Of a stretch of DNA of 64,000 bases, positions 7,421-15,718 are shown one piece after another. This DNA comes from Kitasatospora purpeofusca (lineage in GTDB: Bacteria > Actinomycetota > Actinomycetes > Streptomycetales > Streptomycetaceae). The notes under the pieces are model-generated. The model ran no database searches. It was not told where the DNA came from and saw only the letters and a list, made by a program, of their open reading frames with translations. The stretch lies in the NCBI RefSeq assembly GCF_000718025.1, contig NZ_JODS01000016.1:1-64000 (forward strand), given 5' to 3'. Position 1 is the first letter of the stretch. The number at the start of each line of letters is the position of its first letter. Made by a program: the position numbers and the translations under genes.

Positions 7421-9151
7421 TCAGTGGACCGTGACGACCGTGCTGTGCCAGCCGGTCGCCCCGGAGGGGAAGGGCGGTCTGCGGGTCTCCTCCTGCACGG
7501 CGCCGGTGGCGTCGGTGGCGCGGACCTCCAGGCGGTGGGTGCCCGGGGCGGCCGCCGTCCAGGTGTGGTGCCACTGGCGCCACACGTCGGGCCCCGTGTC
7601 GGCCGTCAGTCGGGCTTGCTGCCAGGGCCCGCCGTCGACGCGGACCTCCACGGCGGCGATGCCGCGGTGGGTGGCCCAGGCCGTGCCCGCGACCGTGACC
7701 TCCCCGGCCGGGACGCGGGCGAAGGCGGCCGGTACGTCGATGCGGGAGGCGGTGCGCACCTCGCCGGTCCGGTCCCAGCCGCGCCGCACCCAGTAGGGGT
7801 CGCGGGCGGCGAAGGTGGTCACCTCCAGGTCGACCAGCCACTTGGTGGCGGAGGTGTACCCGTAGAGGCCGGGGACCACGCTGCGGCAGGGGAAGCCGTG
7901 CGCCACGGGCAGGGGCGCACCGTCCATGGCCACCGCGAGCAGCGCGGCACGGCCGTCGAGGACGCACTCCAGCGGCGTGCCGATCGTCATCCCGTCCTTC
8001 GAGCGGCCGAGCAGCTGGTCGGCGCCCGCGCGGATCCCGGCGCGGCGCAGCAGCGCGGGCAGTGGCGCACCCAGCCAGCGGGTGGTGCCCGCGTAGGGCC
8101 CGCCGACCTCGCCGGAGACGCAGGACAGCGTGTGGTCCAGCTCCTCCAGCGGTTGGGCGAGCAGGTCGGCGAAGGACAGCTCGACGGGGTGGTCGACCAT
8201 GCCGTGGATCCGCAGCGTCCAGTCGCGCGGGTCGATGCGGGGCAGCGTGAGCGCGGTGTCGACCCGGTAGAACTCGTCGACGGACGTACGGAACGGGGTG
8301 AGTCCGGGGATCGCCAGGGCGGCCCGGGGCGGGGGAGGCGGAAGCGGCCGGGCCGGCGGCGGGAGCGTGAGCGAGGCGCGGGCGGCGGAGACGTCGTTGC
8401 GGCGGTCGGCCAGGTGGCGCCCGGCGGAGCCGAGGCCGGCGGACAGGAGGACGACGGCGCCCGCGGTCAGGGCGCTTCGACGTCCGGGGTGAACGGGCGG
8501 CACGGGGGCCGGGTCGCCGGCGGCCCCCGCCGGGCCGTCGCCCGCCGTCACGGTGTCCTCGGCGCCGGCGTGCTGTCGGGGCCCGGGCCCGCCGGGTCGG
8601 GCGTCCGTTCGGGCTGTTGGCGGTGCTGTTCGCCGCGCCGTTCGCAGTGCCGTTCGCAGTGCCGTTCGCAGTGCCGTTCGCGGCGCCGTGAGGAGGAACA
8701 GCACGGCGGCGCAGACCAGGGCGGCCGCGGCCGAGGGCAGGGCGTCCCAGGGCCGCGCGTCCGGGCGGGCCAGCGCCGCCCACACCCCGAGGCCACCGAA
8801 CGCGGCGGACAGCAGGACACCTGCGGCACGGCGGACGGCCGCCACCGGTCCCAGGAGGGCGGCGGTCATGCCCATGGTGGTGTGGATCCCGGTGAGGAGG
8901 ACCGTCTTGTCCCAGGTGCCGAAGGAGCGCACCGCCCACTCCTTGACCGGGGTGGGCGCGAGGTCGATCGCGGCCGAGCCGATCGCGACCACCGGGGCCG
9001 CCTGCGGGCGAACGAGCGCCGCGGCGACCTCGCCCGCCGCGACGCCGGCGCAGACGGCGGCGATCCCGCACGCCATCCGGACCGGCAGCGCTGCGGCCGC
9101 GACGCGGGCCCGGTCACGGAGAGTGGTCACATCGTTGGTCACGTCCGGCAT
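7421..9151 (-). CDS. Membrane-anchored molybdopterin-dependent oxidoreductase, sulfite-oxidase fold
   Basis: About 576 aa. The N-terminal part has four hydrophobic segments (residues about 20-230), including a twice-basic loop with RTAL repeats encoded by a 12-base tandem repeat near 8636-8690. The C-terminal half is a sulfite-oxidase-type molybdopterin domain. It has HTLSCVSGEVGG, whose Cys is the family's Mo ligand, then GRSKDGMTIGTP, VAHGFPCRSVVPGLYGYTSAKW-like sequence, and a final dimerisation (Mo-co_dimer) domain with AWATHRGIAAVEVRVDGGPW. The catalytic part is expected outside the membrane; the substrate is unknown. I give ATG 9151, but a SigK-like -10 element overlaps it, so a leaderless GTG start at 9142 or 9130 is a real alternative. 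It forms an operon with the fasciclin gene. Confidence 0.88.
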   Translation of the reverse strand: MPDVTNDVTTLRDRARVAAAALPVRMACGIAAVCAGVAAGEVAAALVRPQAAPVVAIGSAAIDLAPTPVKEWAVRSFGTWDKTVLLTGIHTTMGMTAALLGPVAAVRRAAGVLLSAAFGGLGVWAALARPDARPWDALPSAAAALVCAAVLFLLTAPRTALRTALRTALRTARRTAPPTARTDARPGGPGPRQHAGAEDTVTAGDGPAGAAGDPAPVPPVHPGRRSALTAGAVVLLSAGLGSAGRHLADRRNDVSAARASLTLPPPARPLPPPPPRAALAIPGLTPFRTSVDEFYRVDTALTLPRIDPRDWTLRIHGMVDHPVELSFADLLAQPLEELDHTLSCVSGEVGGPYAGTTRWLGAPLPALLRRAGIRAGADQLLGRSKDGMTIGTPLECVLDGRAALLAVAMDGAPLPVAHGFPCRSVVPGLYGYTSATKWLVDLEVTTFAARDPYWVRRGWDRTGEVRTASRIDVPAAFARVPAGEVTVAGTAWATHRGIAAVEVRVDGGPWQQARLTADTGPDVWRQWHHTWTAAAPGTHRLEVRATDATGAVQEETRRPPFPSGATGWHSTVVTVH

Positions 9152-9176
9152 TCGGCGGAACGGCCGCGGCGGATGG
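9150..9176 (-). promoter_or_regulatory. Candidate SigK promoter for the oxidoreductase-fasciclin operon
   Basis: Reading on the minus strand, CCATCC (9176-9171) is followed after 15 bases by CCGAAT (9155-9150). As I recall them, these are the -35 and -10 elements of mycobacterial SigK promoters. Transcription would begin near 9143, almost at GTG 9142, which would give a leaderless mRNA. The elements are seen in the sequence; the assignment to this sigma factor is inferred from the adjacent sigK-rskA pair. Confidence 0.6.
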
Positions 9177-9260
9177 GTGAGCCGTCCGGATCCACCCGAT
9201 CGGGTGGAAGAGCCGGTGGGATACCGCCGAGCGCAATCCGTTGGGCCGTCGGCGACGAAT

Positions 9261-9335
9261 AACGTGCGAGCGCACAACGCGCGAGCGAAGAACGTGCGAG
9301 CGATGAACGCGCGACCGAAGAACGACTTCGACGAC
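9261..9335. repeat. 15-bp direct repeats in the sigK/oxidoreductase divergent region
   Basis: Four near-identical 15-base units start at 9261, 9276, 9291 and 9306, with core AACGYGCGAGCG, followed by a degenerate fifth unit. They lie in the 319-base region between the divergent oxidoreductase and sigK genes, upstream of both. Regular spacing of one and a half helical turns would place successive copies on alternating faces of DNA. I see no other gene in this intergenic region. Confidence 0.8.
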
Positions 9336-9470
9336 GAACGGCTTCGACACCGTTCCTACCAGTACCCGGGAGGCCGACATGCGGGCCGCATCCGACCGTC
9401 CGGCCGGCGCGTTCCCACGGCACGTCCGTCCACCCGTCCGCAGGTGCTGCGGGCACCGGAGGCGGCGACA

Positions 9471-10055
9471 GTGAGTTCCGTGGTGTTCCTGCACGGCAGG
9501 CCCGAGCCGCCGCCCGATCTCAAGCCGGTGATGGCCCGCGTCTCGCAGGGCGACCACCAGGCGTTCGCCGATCTCTACGACGCGGTCGCGGGGCCGGTCT
9601 TCGGCCTGGTGCGCCGGGTCCTGCGCGACGAGGCCCAGTCGGAGGAAGTGATGCAGGACGTGATGCTCCAGGTGTGGCGCGGCGCGGCGCACTACGACCC
9701 CGGCCGCGGTGACGTCATGCCGTGGGTGATGACCATCGCCCACCGCCGTGCCGTGGACCGGGTCCGGTACTGCCGCGCGGCCGCCGACCGTGACCGCGCC
9801 GCGGTCGCCGGCACACAGGAAACACCGTTCGACGACGTCGCCGAGCGTGCCGAGACCCATCTCGACCACCAGCAGGTGCGGCACTGCCTGCGCGGTCTCA
9901 CCGACCTCCAGCGCGAGTCCGTGCTGCTGGCGTACTACCAGGGCCTCAGCTACCGGGAGGTCGCCGAACGGCTGCACGCCCCGTTGGGCACCGTCAAGAC
10001 CCGGATGCGGGACGCCCTGATCCGGTTGCGCGACTGTCTGGGAGTCGGATCATGA
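9471..10055 (+). CDS. sigK: ECF RNA polymerase sigma factor, SigK type
   Basis: A 194-aa two-domain ECF sigma factor. Region 2 spans about residues 25-95, with AFADLYDAVAGPVFGLV, a core-binding segment SEEVMQDVMLQVW, and the -10 recognition helix MTIAHRRAVDRVR. Region 4 (about 130-190) contains LTDLQRESVLLAYYQGLSYREVAERL and the recognition helix LGTVKTRMRDAL. GTG 9471 is preceded by GGAGG with 8 bases spacing. The stop overlaps the start of the anti-sigma gene by four bases (ATGA), so the two are translationally coupled. Likely targets are its own operon and the divergent oxidoreductase-fasciclin operon, as in mycobacteria. Confidence 0.93.
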   Translation: MSSVVFLHGRPEPPPDLKPVMARVSQGDHQAFADLYDAVAGPVFGLVRRVLRDEAQSEEVMQDVMLQVWRGAAHYDPGRGDVMPWVMTIAHRRAVDRVRYCRAAADRDRAAVAGTQETPFDDVAERAETHLDHQQVRHCLRGLTDLQRESVLLAYYQGLSYREVAERLHAPLGTVKTRMRDALIRLRDCLGVGS

Positions 10056-10849
10056 ACACCCCGGCCGACGACAACCTGCACCTCCTCACCGGCGCCTACG
10101 TACTGGAAGCCGTCGACGACCCGGACGAACACGCGGCCTTCGAGGCCCATCTGACCGGCTGTCGCACCTGCGAGGAGGAGACGGCCGGCTTCGGCGCTGC
10201 CCTCGCCCGCCTCGGCGCCACCGGGACCCTCCCGCCCCCGCCCGAACTGCGCGCCCGGATCCTGGCCCGACTGCCGTACGAGCACCAGGCGCCCCCCGCG
10301 CCGCCCCCGTCCCCGTCGCGGCGGGCCGCTGCCCCGCCGGCGCCGACCCGCCGCCGGACCCCCTCGCGGCGGTGGCCCCGCCTCGCCCTGGCCGCCTCCC
10401 TCACCGCGGCCACCACGCTCGGCGCCCTCACCGTCCAGCAGCACGAGCAGGCGCAGCACGAGCGCGCCACCGCGGAGCAACTGCGCGACCGGCAGGCGGC
10501 CTTCGGCGAACTGCTGACCGCGCCCGACGCCCGGGTGACCACCACCGCCGGGCCCGGCGGTCACGGGACCGGTACCGTCGTGTGGTCGGCCAGCCGCAAC
10601 CAGGCCGGTTTCCTCGCTGCCGGACTCCCCACCCCGGGCCCGGGCCGCGTCTACGAACTCTGGCTCGACCGCGCGGGGACCCTCGCACCGGCCGGCCTGC
10701 TGCCGGACGGCGACGGCGCGCTCCTCCTCACCGCACCCCTCGACGGGGCCCACGCCGTCGGTGTCACCGAGGAGCCCGCCGGAGGATCCGACCACCCCAC
10801 CACCCAGCCGGTCCTGGCGCTGCAACTCGGCCGCACCCGCACCGCCTGA
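10052..10849 (+). CDS. rskA: Anti-sigma-K factor, RskA family
   Basis: A 265-aa single-pass membrane anti-sigma factor. The cytoplasmic N-terminus has the zinc-associated ZAS signature (HAAFEAHLTGCRTC, i.e. Hx3Cx2C) around residues 27-45. A Pro/Arg-rich linker and one transmembrane helix (LALAASLTAATTLGALTV, about residues 110-128) follow. The extracytoplasmic C-terminal domain carries the RskA pattern, GRVYELWLD and a final GSDHPTTQPVLALQL. It should hold SigK inactive until an extracytoplasmic, probably redox-linked, signal triggers proteolysis. Coupled to sigK by an ATGA overlap. Its 3' end faces the PIG-L gene with only 20 bases between them. Confidence 0.93.
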   Translation: MNTPADDNLHLLTGAYVLEAVDDPDEHAAFEAHLTGCRTCEEETAGFGAALARLGATGTLPPPPELRARILARLPYEHQAPPAPPPSPSRRAAAPPAPTRRRTPSRRWPRLALAASLTAATTLGALTVQQHEQAQHERATAEQLRDRQAAFGELLTAPDARVTTTAGPGGHGTGTVVWSASRNQAGFLAAGLPTPGPGRVYELWLDRAGTLAPAGLLPDGDGALLLTAPLDGAHAVGVTEEPAGGSDHPTTQPVLALQLGRTRTA

Positions 10850-10869
10850 GTGGCGAGGACGTCGACCGC

Positions 10870-11700
10870 TCAGCGCAGGCCGGCGAAGAGGTCGTTCTCC
10901 GGAAGCGGGGCGTCGGTGGTGTCCTGGACCCGGACGAAGGTCTCCACACCCATCAGCTCGGTGAACTTCTCCTTGCCCATCTTCAGGAAGAAGATGTTCT
11001 CGCCCTGGCTGGCGTGTGCGGCCAGCGCGTCGAACTTCTGGCCGCCGAACCCGGTGGTGTCCACCCAGGTGGTGATCTCCTCGTCGGGCAGGCCGATCTC
11101 GGGCAGCTCCGACTCCTCGGTGCCCGGCTCGTCCCAGTCGCCGCCGAGCTCGCGCATGACCTCGCCGAACCGCGCCATCATCGAGCGCGGGGCCGTCGTC
11201 CAGTACACCTTCGGCGTCGCGCCGGTCAGCTCCAGCGCCCGCGACGTGATGCGGTTGGCCTGGATGTGGTCGGGGTGGCCGTAGAAGCCGTTCTCGTCGT
11301 AGGTCACGACCACGTCGGGCCGGTACGTCCGCATCAGCTCGGCGAGACGGGCGGCCGCCTCGTCCACCGGCGTGGTCCAGAACGAGCCGGGCGCGTCGTT
11401 GGCGGCCCAGCCCATCATCCCGGAGTCCGCGTAGTCGAGCATTTCGAGGTGGTCGACCTTGAGGACCTCGCAGCTGGCCTCGAGCTCCTGACGGCGCATC
11501 GCGGCGACGGCCGCCGGGTCGTGTCCTTCCTCCCCGGGCTTGACACCTCCCGGGCCGTCTCCGCACGCGCCGTCGGTACAGGTGACGAGCACCGTCCGGA
11601 TGCCCTCGGCCGCGTAGCGGGCGAGCACACCCCCCGTACCGGTGGCTTCGTCGTCGGGGTGGGCGTGCACGGCCATCAGCGTCAGGGGCCGGTCGGTCAT
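10870..11700 (-). CDS. PIG-L family deacetylase (mycothiol Mca/MshB type)
   Basis: 276 aa of the LmbE/PIG-L zinc hydrolase fold. The metal-binding motif AHPDDE is at residues 13-18, and the second half of the site is seen in GFYGHPDHIQANRITSRA. In actinomycetes this family includes MshB and the mycothiol S-conjugate amidase Mca, as well as other N-acetylglucosaminyl deacetylases. The insert after the first motif (ACGDGPGGVKPGEEGHD) fits neither archetype cleanly, so I leave the substrate open. ATG 11700. It is monocistronic by arrangement: convergent with rskA on one side and divergent from the M60 gene on the other. Confidence 0.88.
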   Translation of the reverse strand: MTDRPLTLMAVHAHPDDEATGTGGVLARYAAEGIRTVLVTCTDGACGDGPGGVKPGEEGHDPAAVAAMRRQELEASCEVLKVDHLEMLDYADSGMMGWAANDAPGSFWTTPVDEAAARLAELMRTYRPDVVVTYDENGFYGHPDHIQANRITSRALELTGATPKVYWTTAPRSMMARFGEVMRELGGDWDEPGTEESELPEIGLPDEEITTWVDTTGFGGQKFDALAAHASQGENIFFLKMGKEKFTELMGVETFVRVQDTTDAPLPENDLFAGLR

Positions 11701-11962
11701 GGGAATCGTCCTTCGGTCTGCCGAGTGTTCGGCCTCAGTGTGCAGCACGGGTCCGACAACGCACGGTCCGCGGTGTCGCTGTCGAGTGTCGGCAACGACG
11801 AAGCCGCCACCCCCTATTCCGGGGTTCCGGGCCGACGGGGTGAACTTGCCGGTCGTCGCCCCGTGGTGATCGCGGGGCGGCCTCGGTGCTCCGCGCATCC
11901 TGGGTCCGTCCGGGGGCGCGCCCACGCTTCCGGTTCCCCGACCGTGAAGGTGGTCCCACCCG

Positions 11963-14422
11963 ATGACCGAACCCCGTCGTAGACCGCCAGGCCTGACCGC
12001 CGCCGCCGTCTCCCTGGTCCTGCTGCCCCTCCTCGCACCGTGCCCGGCCGCCCTGGCCCAGCCGCGCGCGGCCGACCAGTGGTCCGAGCTGCGGGTCCTC
12101 GGCCAGTGCCTGACCGCCGAGCAGTCCGGCCCGATCCGGCTCCGCACCTGCACCTCGGAGCTCGGCGAACCCACGCCGACCGGGCAGCAATGGCGGCTGG
12201 ACTCCCGAGGCGTCCTCCTGAACGGCGTGACCGGTCTGGCGCTGGGCCTGCGACCCGGCAGCACCGCGGCCAACGGCACGCCCACCGCCCTGGTCCCCGC
12301 CGACGCGGCCGGTTCCTGGTCGTACGACGCGGCCACCGGCCGACTCGGCTGGACGGCCGGCCGGTACGTCCTGGACTTCAACGTCAACGGCGACTCGGCC
12401 ACGCTGTACTCACCGGGAGGCGGCGACAACCAGAAGTGGACGTTCGCTCCCGGCTACACCGCCGTCGCGGCCCCGGCCGGCAGCGATGGTGAACTCCGCA
12501 ACGCAGGCCGGTGCCTGACGCTCGCCGCGATCGCCACCCCCGACCGCTCCGTCTCGGTGGAGCCGTGCGCGTCCGTCGCCGGGCGGCCGACACCGCCGAC
12601 CCAGCGGTGGACCGTCACCGAGCAGGGCCAGGTGCAGAGTTCCGCCGCGCCCTACCCGGTCCTGGACGTCAAGGGCGACGGCTGGTGGAACGCACGCGTC
12701 GTCGCCCGGCCGGTCGCCAACGGCGGCGACCGGTCCCGCTGGCAGTACGACACGGCCAAGGGCGTCCTGCGCTGGGCGGCCGACCCGGCCCTTGCCCTCG
12801 ACCACAACCGCGCCACCGGCTTCGCCGGGCTGTATCCGGTGAACGGCGGCGGGAACCAGACCTGGACCCGGTTCCCGGCCGCCGACCGGCCGGGAACCGC
12901 CCGGACCCAGGCGGCTCCCGGCGCGGCCTCGGCGACCGCCGACTCACCGACCGACGCGACCGTCCGGTGGAGCGCCCCCGCCGGGCCCGCGCCCGTCGGG
13001 TACGCCGTCCACCGCGACGGCGGCCGGATCGCTGTCACCACCGACCGCGAGTACCGCGACGGCGGGCTCGGCCCCGGTGGGGTGCACCGCTACCGCGTCA
13101 CCGCGCTCTCGGCCGACGGCGCCGAATCCGACCCCGGAGCCGAGGCCGTGCTCACCGCCCCGGCCTGCCCCCGGGCGACCGGCCCCGACGGCCTGGCCCC
13201 GTTCGTCCCGCCCGAGCCGGGCCGGCCCTACACCGTCACCCTCGCCGGGCTCCCGTCGGCGGAGAACGAGCGGCGGCGCCAGGACCTCGCCCTCGCGCCC
13301 TCCGACCTGCGACCGACCGGTCTGTACCTGCCGCCCGGGGCGCGGCTCACCGCCGCCGTCACCGGCAGCGTCGGCGGCGGCAGTCTGCGGGTCGTGGTCG
13401 GCCCGCCGGTCGGCTCCGGTCTCACGGGCGCGCGCCCCTATCCCGCCGCCGCGTCCGGGAGCACCCAGGTCCAGGACCACCGCGGCGGCATGGTGTACCT
13501 GGCCTTCGACGGCACCGCGGCCGACCGCGCGACCGTCACTCTGAGCGGCGACGTCCAGGTCGCCCCGGTGTTCGTGCTCGGCCGTACCACCGCGGCCGAC
13601 TGGCGCGCCCAGCTCGCCGAACGTCCCGCCCGCTACGCCGAACTGGTGGCCGGGCGGACTGTCGTCACGCTCACGCGCGACACGGCGGCCCGCTACTCGT
13701 ACAGCTCCCCGGAGACGGTGCTGCGGCACCTGGAGTGCGCCCGGGGCATCGAGGACGCGGTCGCCGGCTTCGCCGCCCCCACCGGCGCCGACGCGGCGAC
13801 CGCTCCCGGGCCCGACTCCCCGGGCGTCTTCCCGTTCCACTACGCCGAGGTGGAACGCCGGGCCGGCGCGGCCTTCGCCACGGCCGGCTACATGGGTTTC
13901 CAGCAGGAGTCCGCCAACTGGATCGTCGACGGCGCCGCCGCCGGTTGGGGCATCTGGCACGAACAGGGCCACCACCGCCAGCAGAGCTCCATCGAGCCCT
14001 CCGAGGTGGTCGAGGTCTCGAACAACGTCTACTCCCTCGCGGTGGCTAAGGCCCTCGGCCGGACCTCGCGCCTGGTCGCCGAGAAGGTCTACGACAAGGC
14101 CCTGCCCAAGGTCGGCGGGAGCGGTGTCTCCTACGCCGACTCCTTCGACGCCTTCGAGCGGCTCGTCATGTTCGAGCAGCTCACGCTCCAGTACGGCGAG
14201 AAGTTCTGGCCGACCGTGCACAGCCGGGTGCGCGCGGCCCGCCCGCAGGGCGCCGACCGCTGGGCGAACCTGACCCTGCTCACCAGCAAGGTGGCGGGCC
14301 AGGACCTCACCGCCTTCTACCGGGCCTGGGGCGTCCCCCTCACCCCTGCCGCCCAGCAGGACATCGCCGACCTGCGGCTCCCCGCCGCCCCGGCCGACCT
14401 GGCCAGCCGCCGCGAGCCCTGA
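11963..14422 (+). CDS. Secreted M60-family metallopeptidase with ricin-B-like lectin repeats
   Basis: 819 aa. Residues 1-32 are a signal peptide (GLTAAAVSLVLLPLLAP, cleavage near ALAQ). Residues about 40-310 hold beta-trefoil-like repeats with four QxW-type signatures (QQWRLDS, QKWTFAPG, QRWTVTE, QTWTRFP). A fibronectin type III domain follows at about 320-405. The C-terminal part is an M60/enhancin-like peptidase whose zinc motif HEQGH lies at residues 666-670, with downstream Glu in SSIEPSEVVEV. M60 enzymes of gut bacteria cleave mucin-type glycoproteins; the lectin repeats suggest glycan targeting here. Length and domain order are plausible for the family. ATG 11963 gives the signal peptide directly. 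Confidence 0.9.
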   Translation: MTEPRRRPPGLTAAAVSLVLLPLLAPCPAALAQPRAADQWSELRVLGQCLTAEQSGPIRLRTCTSELGEPTPTGQQWRLDSRGVLLNGVTGLALGLRPGSTAANGTPTALVPADAAGSWSYDAATGRLGWTAGRYVLDFNVNGDSATLYSPGGGDNQKWTFAPGYTAVAAPAGSDGELRNAGRCLTLAAIATPDRSVSVEPCASVAGRPTPPTQRWTVTEQGQVQSSAAPYPVLDVKGDGWWNARVVARPVANGGDRSRWQYDTAKGVLRWAADPALALDHNRATGFAGLYPVNGGGNQTWTRFPAADRPGTARTQAAPGAASATADSPTDATVRWSAPAGPAPVGYAVHRDGGRIAVTTDREYRDGGLGPGGVHRYRVTALSADGAESDPGAEAVLTAPACPRATGPDGLAPFVPPEPGRPYTVTLAGLPSAENERRRQDLALAPSDLRPTGLYLPPGARLTAAVTGSVGGGSLRVVVGPPVGSGLTGARPYPAAASGSTQVQDHRGGMVYLAFDGTAADRATVTLSGDVQVAPVFVLGRTTAADWRAQLAERPARYAELVAGRTVVTLTRDTAARYSYSSPETVLRHLECARGIEDAVAGFAAPTGADAATAPGPDSPGVFPFHYAEVERRAGAAFATAGYMGFQQESANWIVDGAAAGWGIWHEQGHHRQQSSIEPSEVVEVSNNVYSLAVAKALGRTSRLVAEKVYDKALPKVGGSGVSYADSFDAFERLVMFEQLTLQYGEKFWPTVHSRVRAARPQGADRWANLTLLTSKVAGQDLTAFYRAWGVPLTPAAQQDIADLRLPAAPADLASRREP

Positions 14423-14471
14423 TCGTCCACCCCGATCACCTCGTGCTGACCGGACCGGCACGACGCCGGTC

Positions 14472-14562
14472 CGGTCGGCCCCGCCCGGTCGGCCCCGCCC
14501 GGTCGGCCCCGCCCGGTCGGCCCCGCCCGGTCGGCCCCGCCCGGTCGGCCCTGCCCGGTCGG
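14472..14562. repeat. 14-bp GC-rich minisatellite, 6.5 copies
   Basis: Tandem copies of CGGTCGGCCCCGCC start at 14472 and repeat exactly every 14 bases for five units; the sixth has one change and the seventh is partial. It sits in the 288-base gap between the M60 gene and the small acidic gene. The rest of that gap shows no gene. Copy number probably varies between strains. Confidence 0.9.
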
Positions 14563-14710
14563 GCCCCGGTGGTGGACGGCCGCGCGGGGCCGGGCGGGTC
14601 CCGTCGGCTGTCGGTCGCAGCGGCCGACTTGCGGTTCCCCGGTCGCGGGGAGGTGATGGGAGGGAAGGCGTACCGGGCCCGGCCACGGGCCGTCCGGGCG
14701 AGGAGGAGCC

Positions 14711-14890
14711 ATGTCCCACCACAAGTCGAACAAGGACGTCGAGGGCGATCCTGACACCGGCCACAGTCGCGGGCTGCCGAAGCGCCCCGACGAGGCGGAG
14801 TTGGAGGAGCTGACGAAGGAGGACCGTGAGGAGGTCGGCCTGCCGGCCGACGGTGAGGAGGGGGAGGAGCGCGAGGAGGGCGGCAGGTAG
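14711..14890 (+). CDS. Small acidic hypothetical protein, 59 aa
   Basis: ATG 14711 follows an AGGAGGAG ribosome site by a few bases, and the frame stops at TAG 14888-14890. The product begins MSHHKSNKDVEGDPDTG and is dominated by Glu, Asp, Arg and Lys, with an all-charged C-terminus. No hydrophobic core or membrane segment is visible, so it is probably disordered. The good ribosome site and the strong third-position GC bias argue that it is real. Function unknown; small acidic proteins of this look occur widely in streptomycetes. Confidence 0.6.
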   Translation: MSHHKSNKDVEGDPDTGHSRGLPKRPDEAELEELTKEDREEVGLPADGEEGEEREEGGR

Positions 14891-14932
14891 ACGCGAGGAC
14901 CTGCCCCCGCCGGGCGAGCCTTTCCCGCAGGC

Positions 14933-15286
14933 TCAGCCGGCCGCCCGGCGGAGGCCGTCGAGGATGCTGTGCGCGAGTTCGGCGGTCTGCTGGGGGGAGT
15001 CGAAGGGGAGCGTCTTCTCCTGCAGCGCGAATCCGTAGATGTAGCTGTCCAGGCCCGAGACGGCGTGGGCGGTCAGCTGGAGGGAGAAGCCGCTCCGGAG
15101 CAGGCAGCCGAGGACGGCGTCGTGGTGGCGCAGGGTGGCCGGTCCGGGGGTGGAGCGGGACTCCATCACCCCGATCGCCCAGCGGTGGCGGGACAGCGCG
15201 AGACGCATGGAGAGCGCCCGCTGCCGCATGGCCCGGTGCCAGTCGTCGCCGGGGGAGGGCAGGTCGACCTCGCCGAACACCAGGTC
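14933..15286 (-). pseudogene. C-terminal fragment of a TetR/AcrR regulator
   Basis: About 117 codons encode the ligand-binding C-terminal half of a TetR family repressor (TetR_C_1 type): LVFGEVDLPSPGDDW, HRWAIGVMESRSTPGP, ATLRHHDAVLGCLLRSGF and LDSYIYGFALQEKTLPF are typical. The N-terminal helix-turn-helix is absent. Upstream, the frame runs into sequence that reads as protein only in another frame, where a different family (DUF6461) begins. The fragment therefore cannot make a repressor and is a remnant left by a deletion or recombination event. Confidence 0.75.
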
Positions 15287-15480
15287 TGCTGCGTGTCGCC
15301 CAGGTCGTCGGCGGCCTCGACGAGTGCTGTCACTCCGGTCAGCGAGGGGCCCGCTTCCCCGTCGAGGCGTTGCAGCAGCTCGGCGGGCGCGAGGTCCTTC
15401 ACCAGCGTGAAGCAGTACGCCTCGGCGATGTCGGGGAATCCGTCCTCGAACCACAGGTAGTCAGCAGCGGTTACCGTCAT
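15287..15480 (-). pseudogene. N-terminal fragment of a DUF6461 protein
   Basis: From ATG 15480 the frame reads MTVTAADYLWFEDGFPDIAE, then YCFTLVKDLAPAELLQRL and GVTALVEAADDLGD, the opening of DUF6461 proteins common in streptomycetes. At about 15287 the family-like sequence ends and a TetR C-terminal half continues in a different frame. As it stands, the DUF6461 reading frame would run on into nonsense. The two remnants mark a junction of two broken genes. Confidence 0.65.
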
Positions 15481-15718
15481 GGCGCAGATCCTCGTCCATG
15501 CCACCGACAATATGCCGACCGGAGCCGGGTCCGGGCCCGAGGTGCTGTCCGCCGCCGGTCCGGTTTCCGTCACGCCCGTCACGCCCGCCGTCGAGCGGTG
15601 GTCCGGCAGCACGGCGGGTCGATGATCACCGACGTGCAACCTTTGCGGCCGTGCGGGGGTGAGTAGGGCGGAGTGGCGGTCCGGTGGGGCCGTCGCGCGG
15701 ATCGCGGAGAGGAATGGG

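Noticed and set aside
14933..15480. One intact gene from 15480 to 14933.
   Set aside because: The N-terminal half and the C-terminal half belong to different families and lie in different frames.
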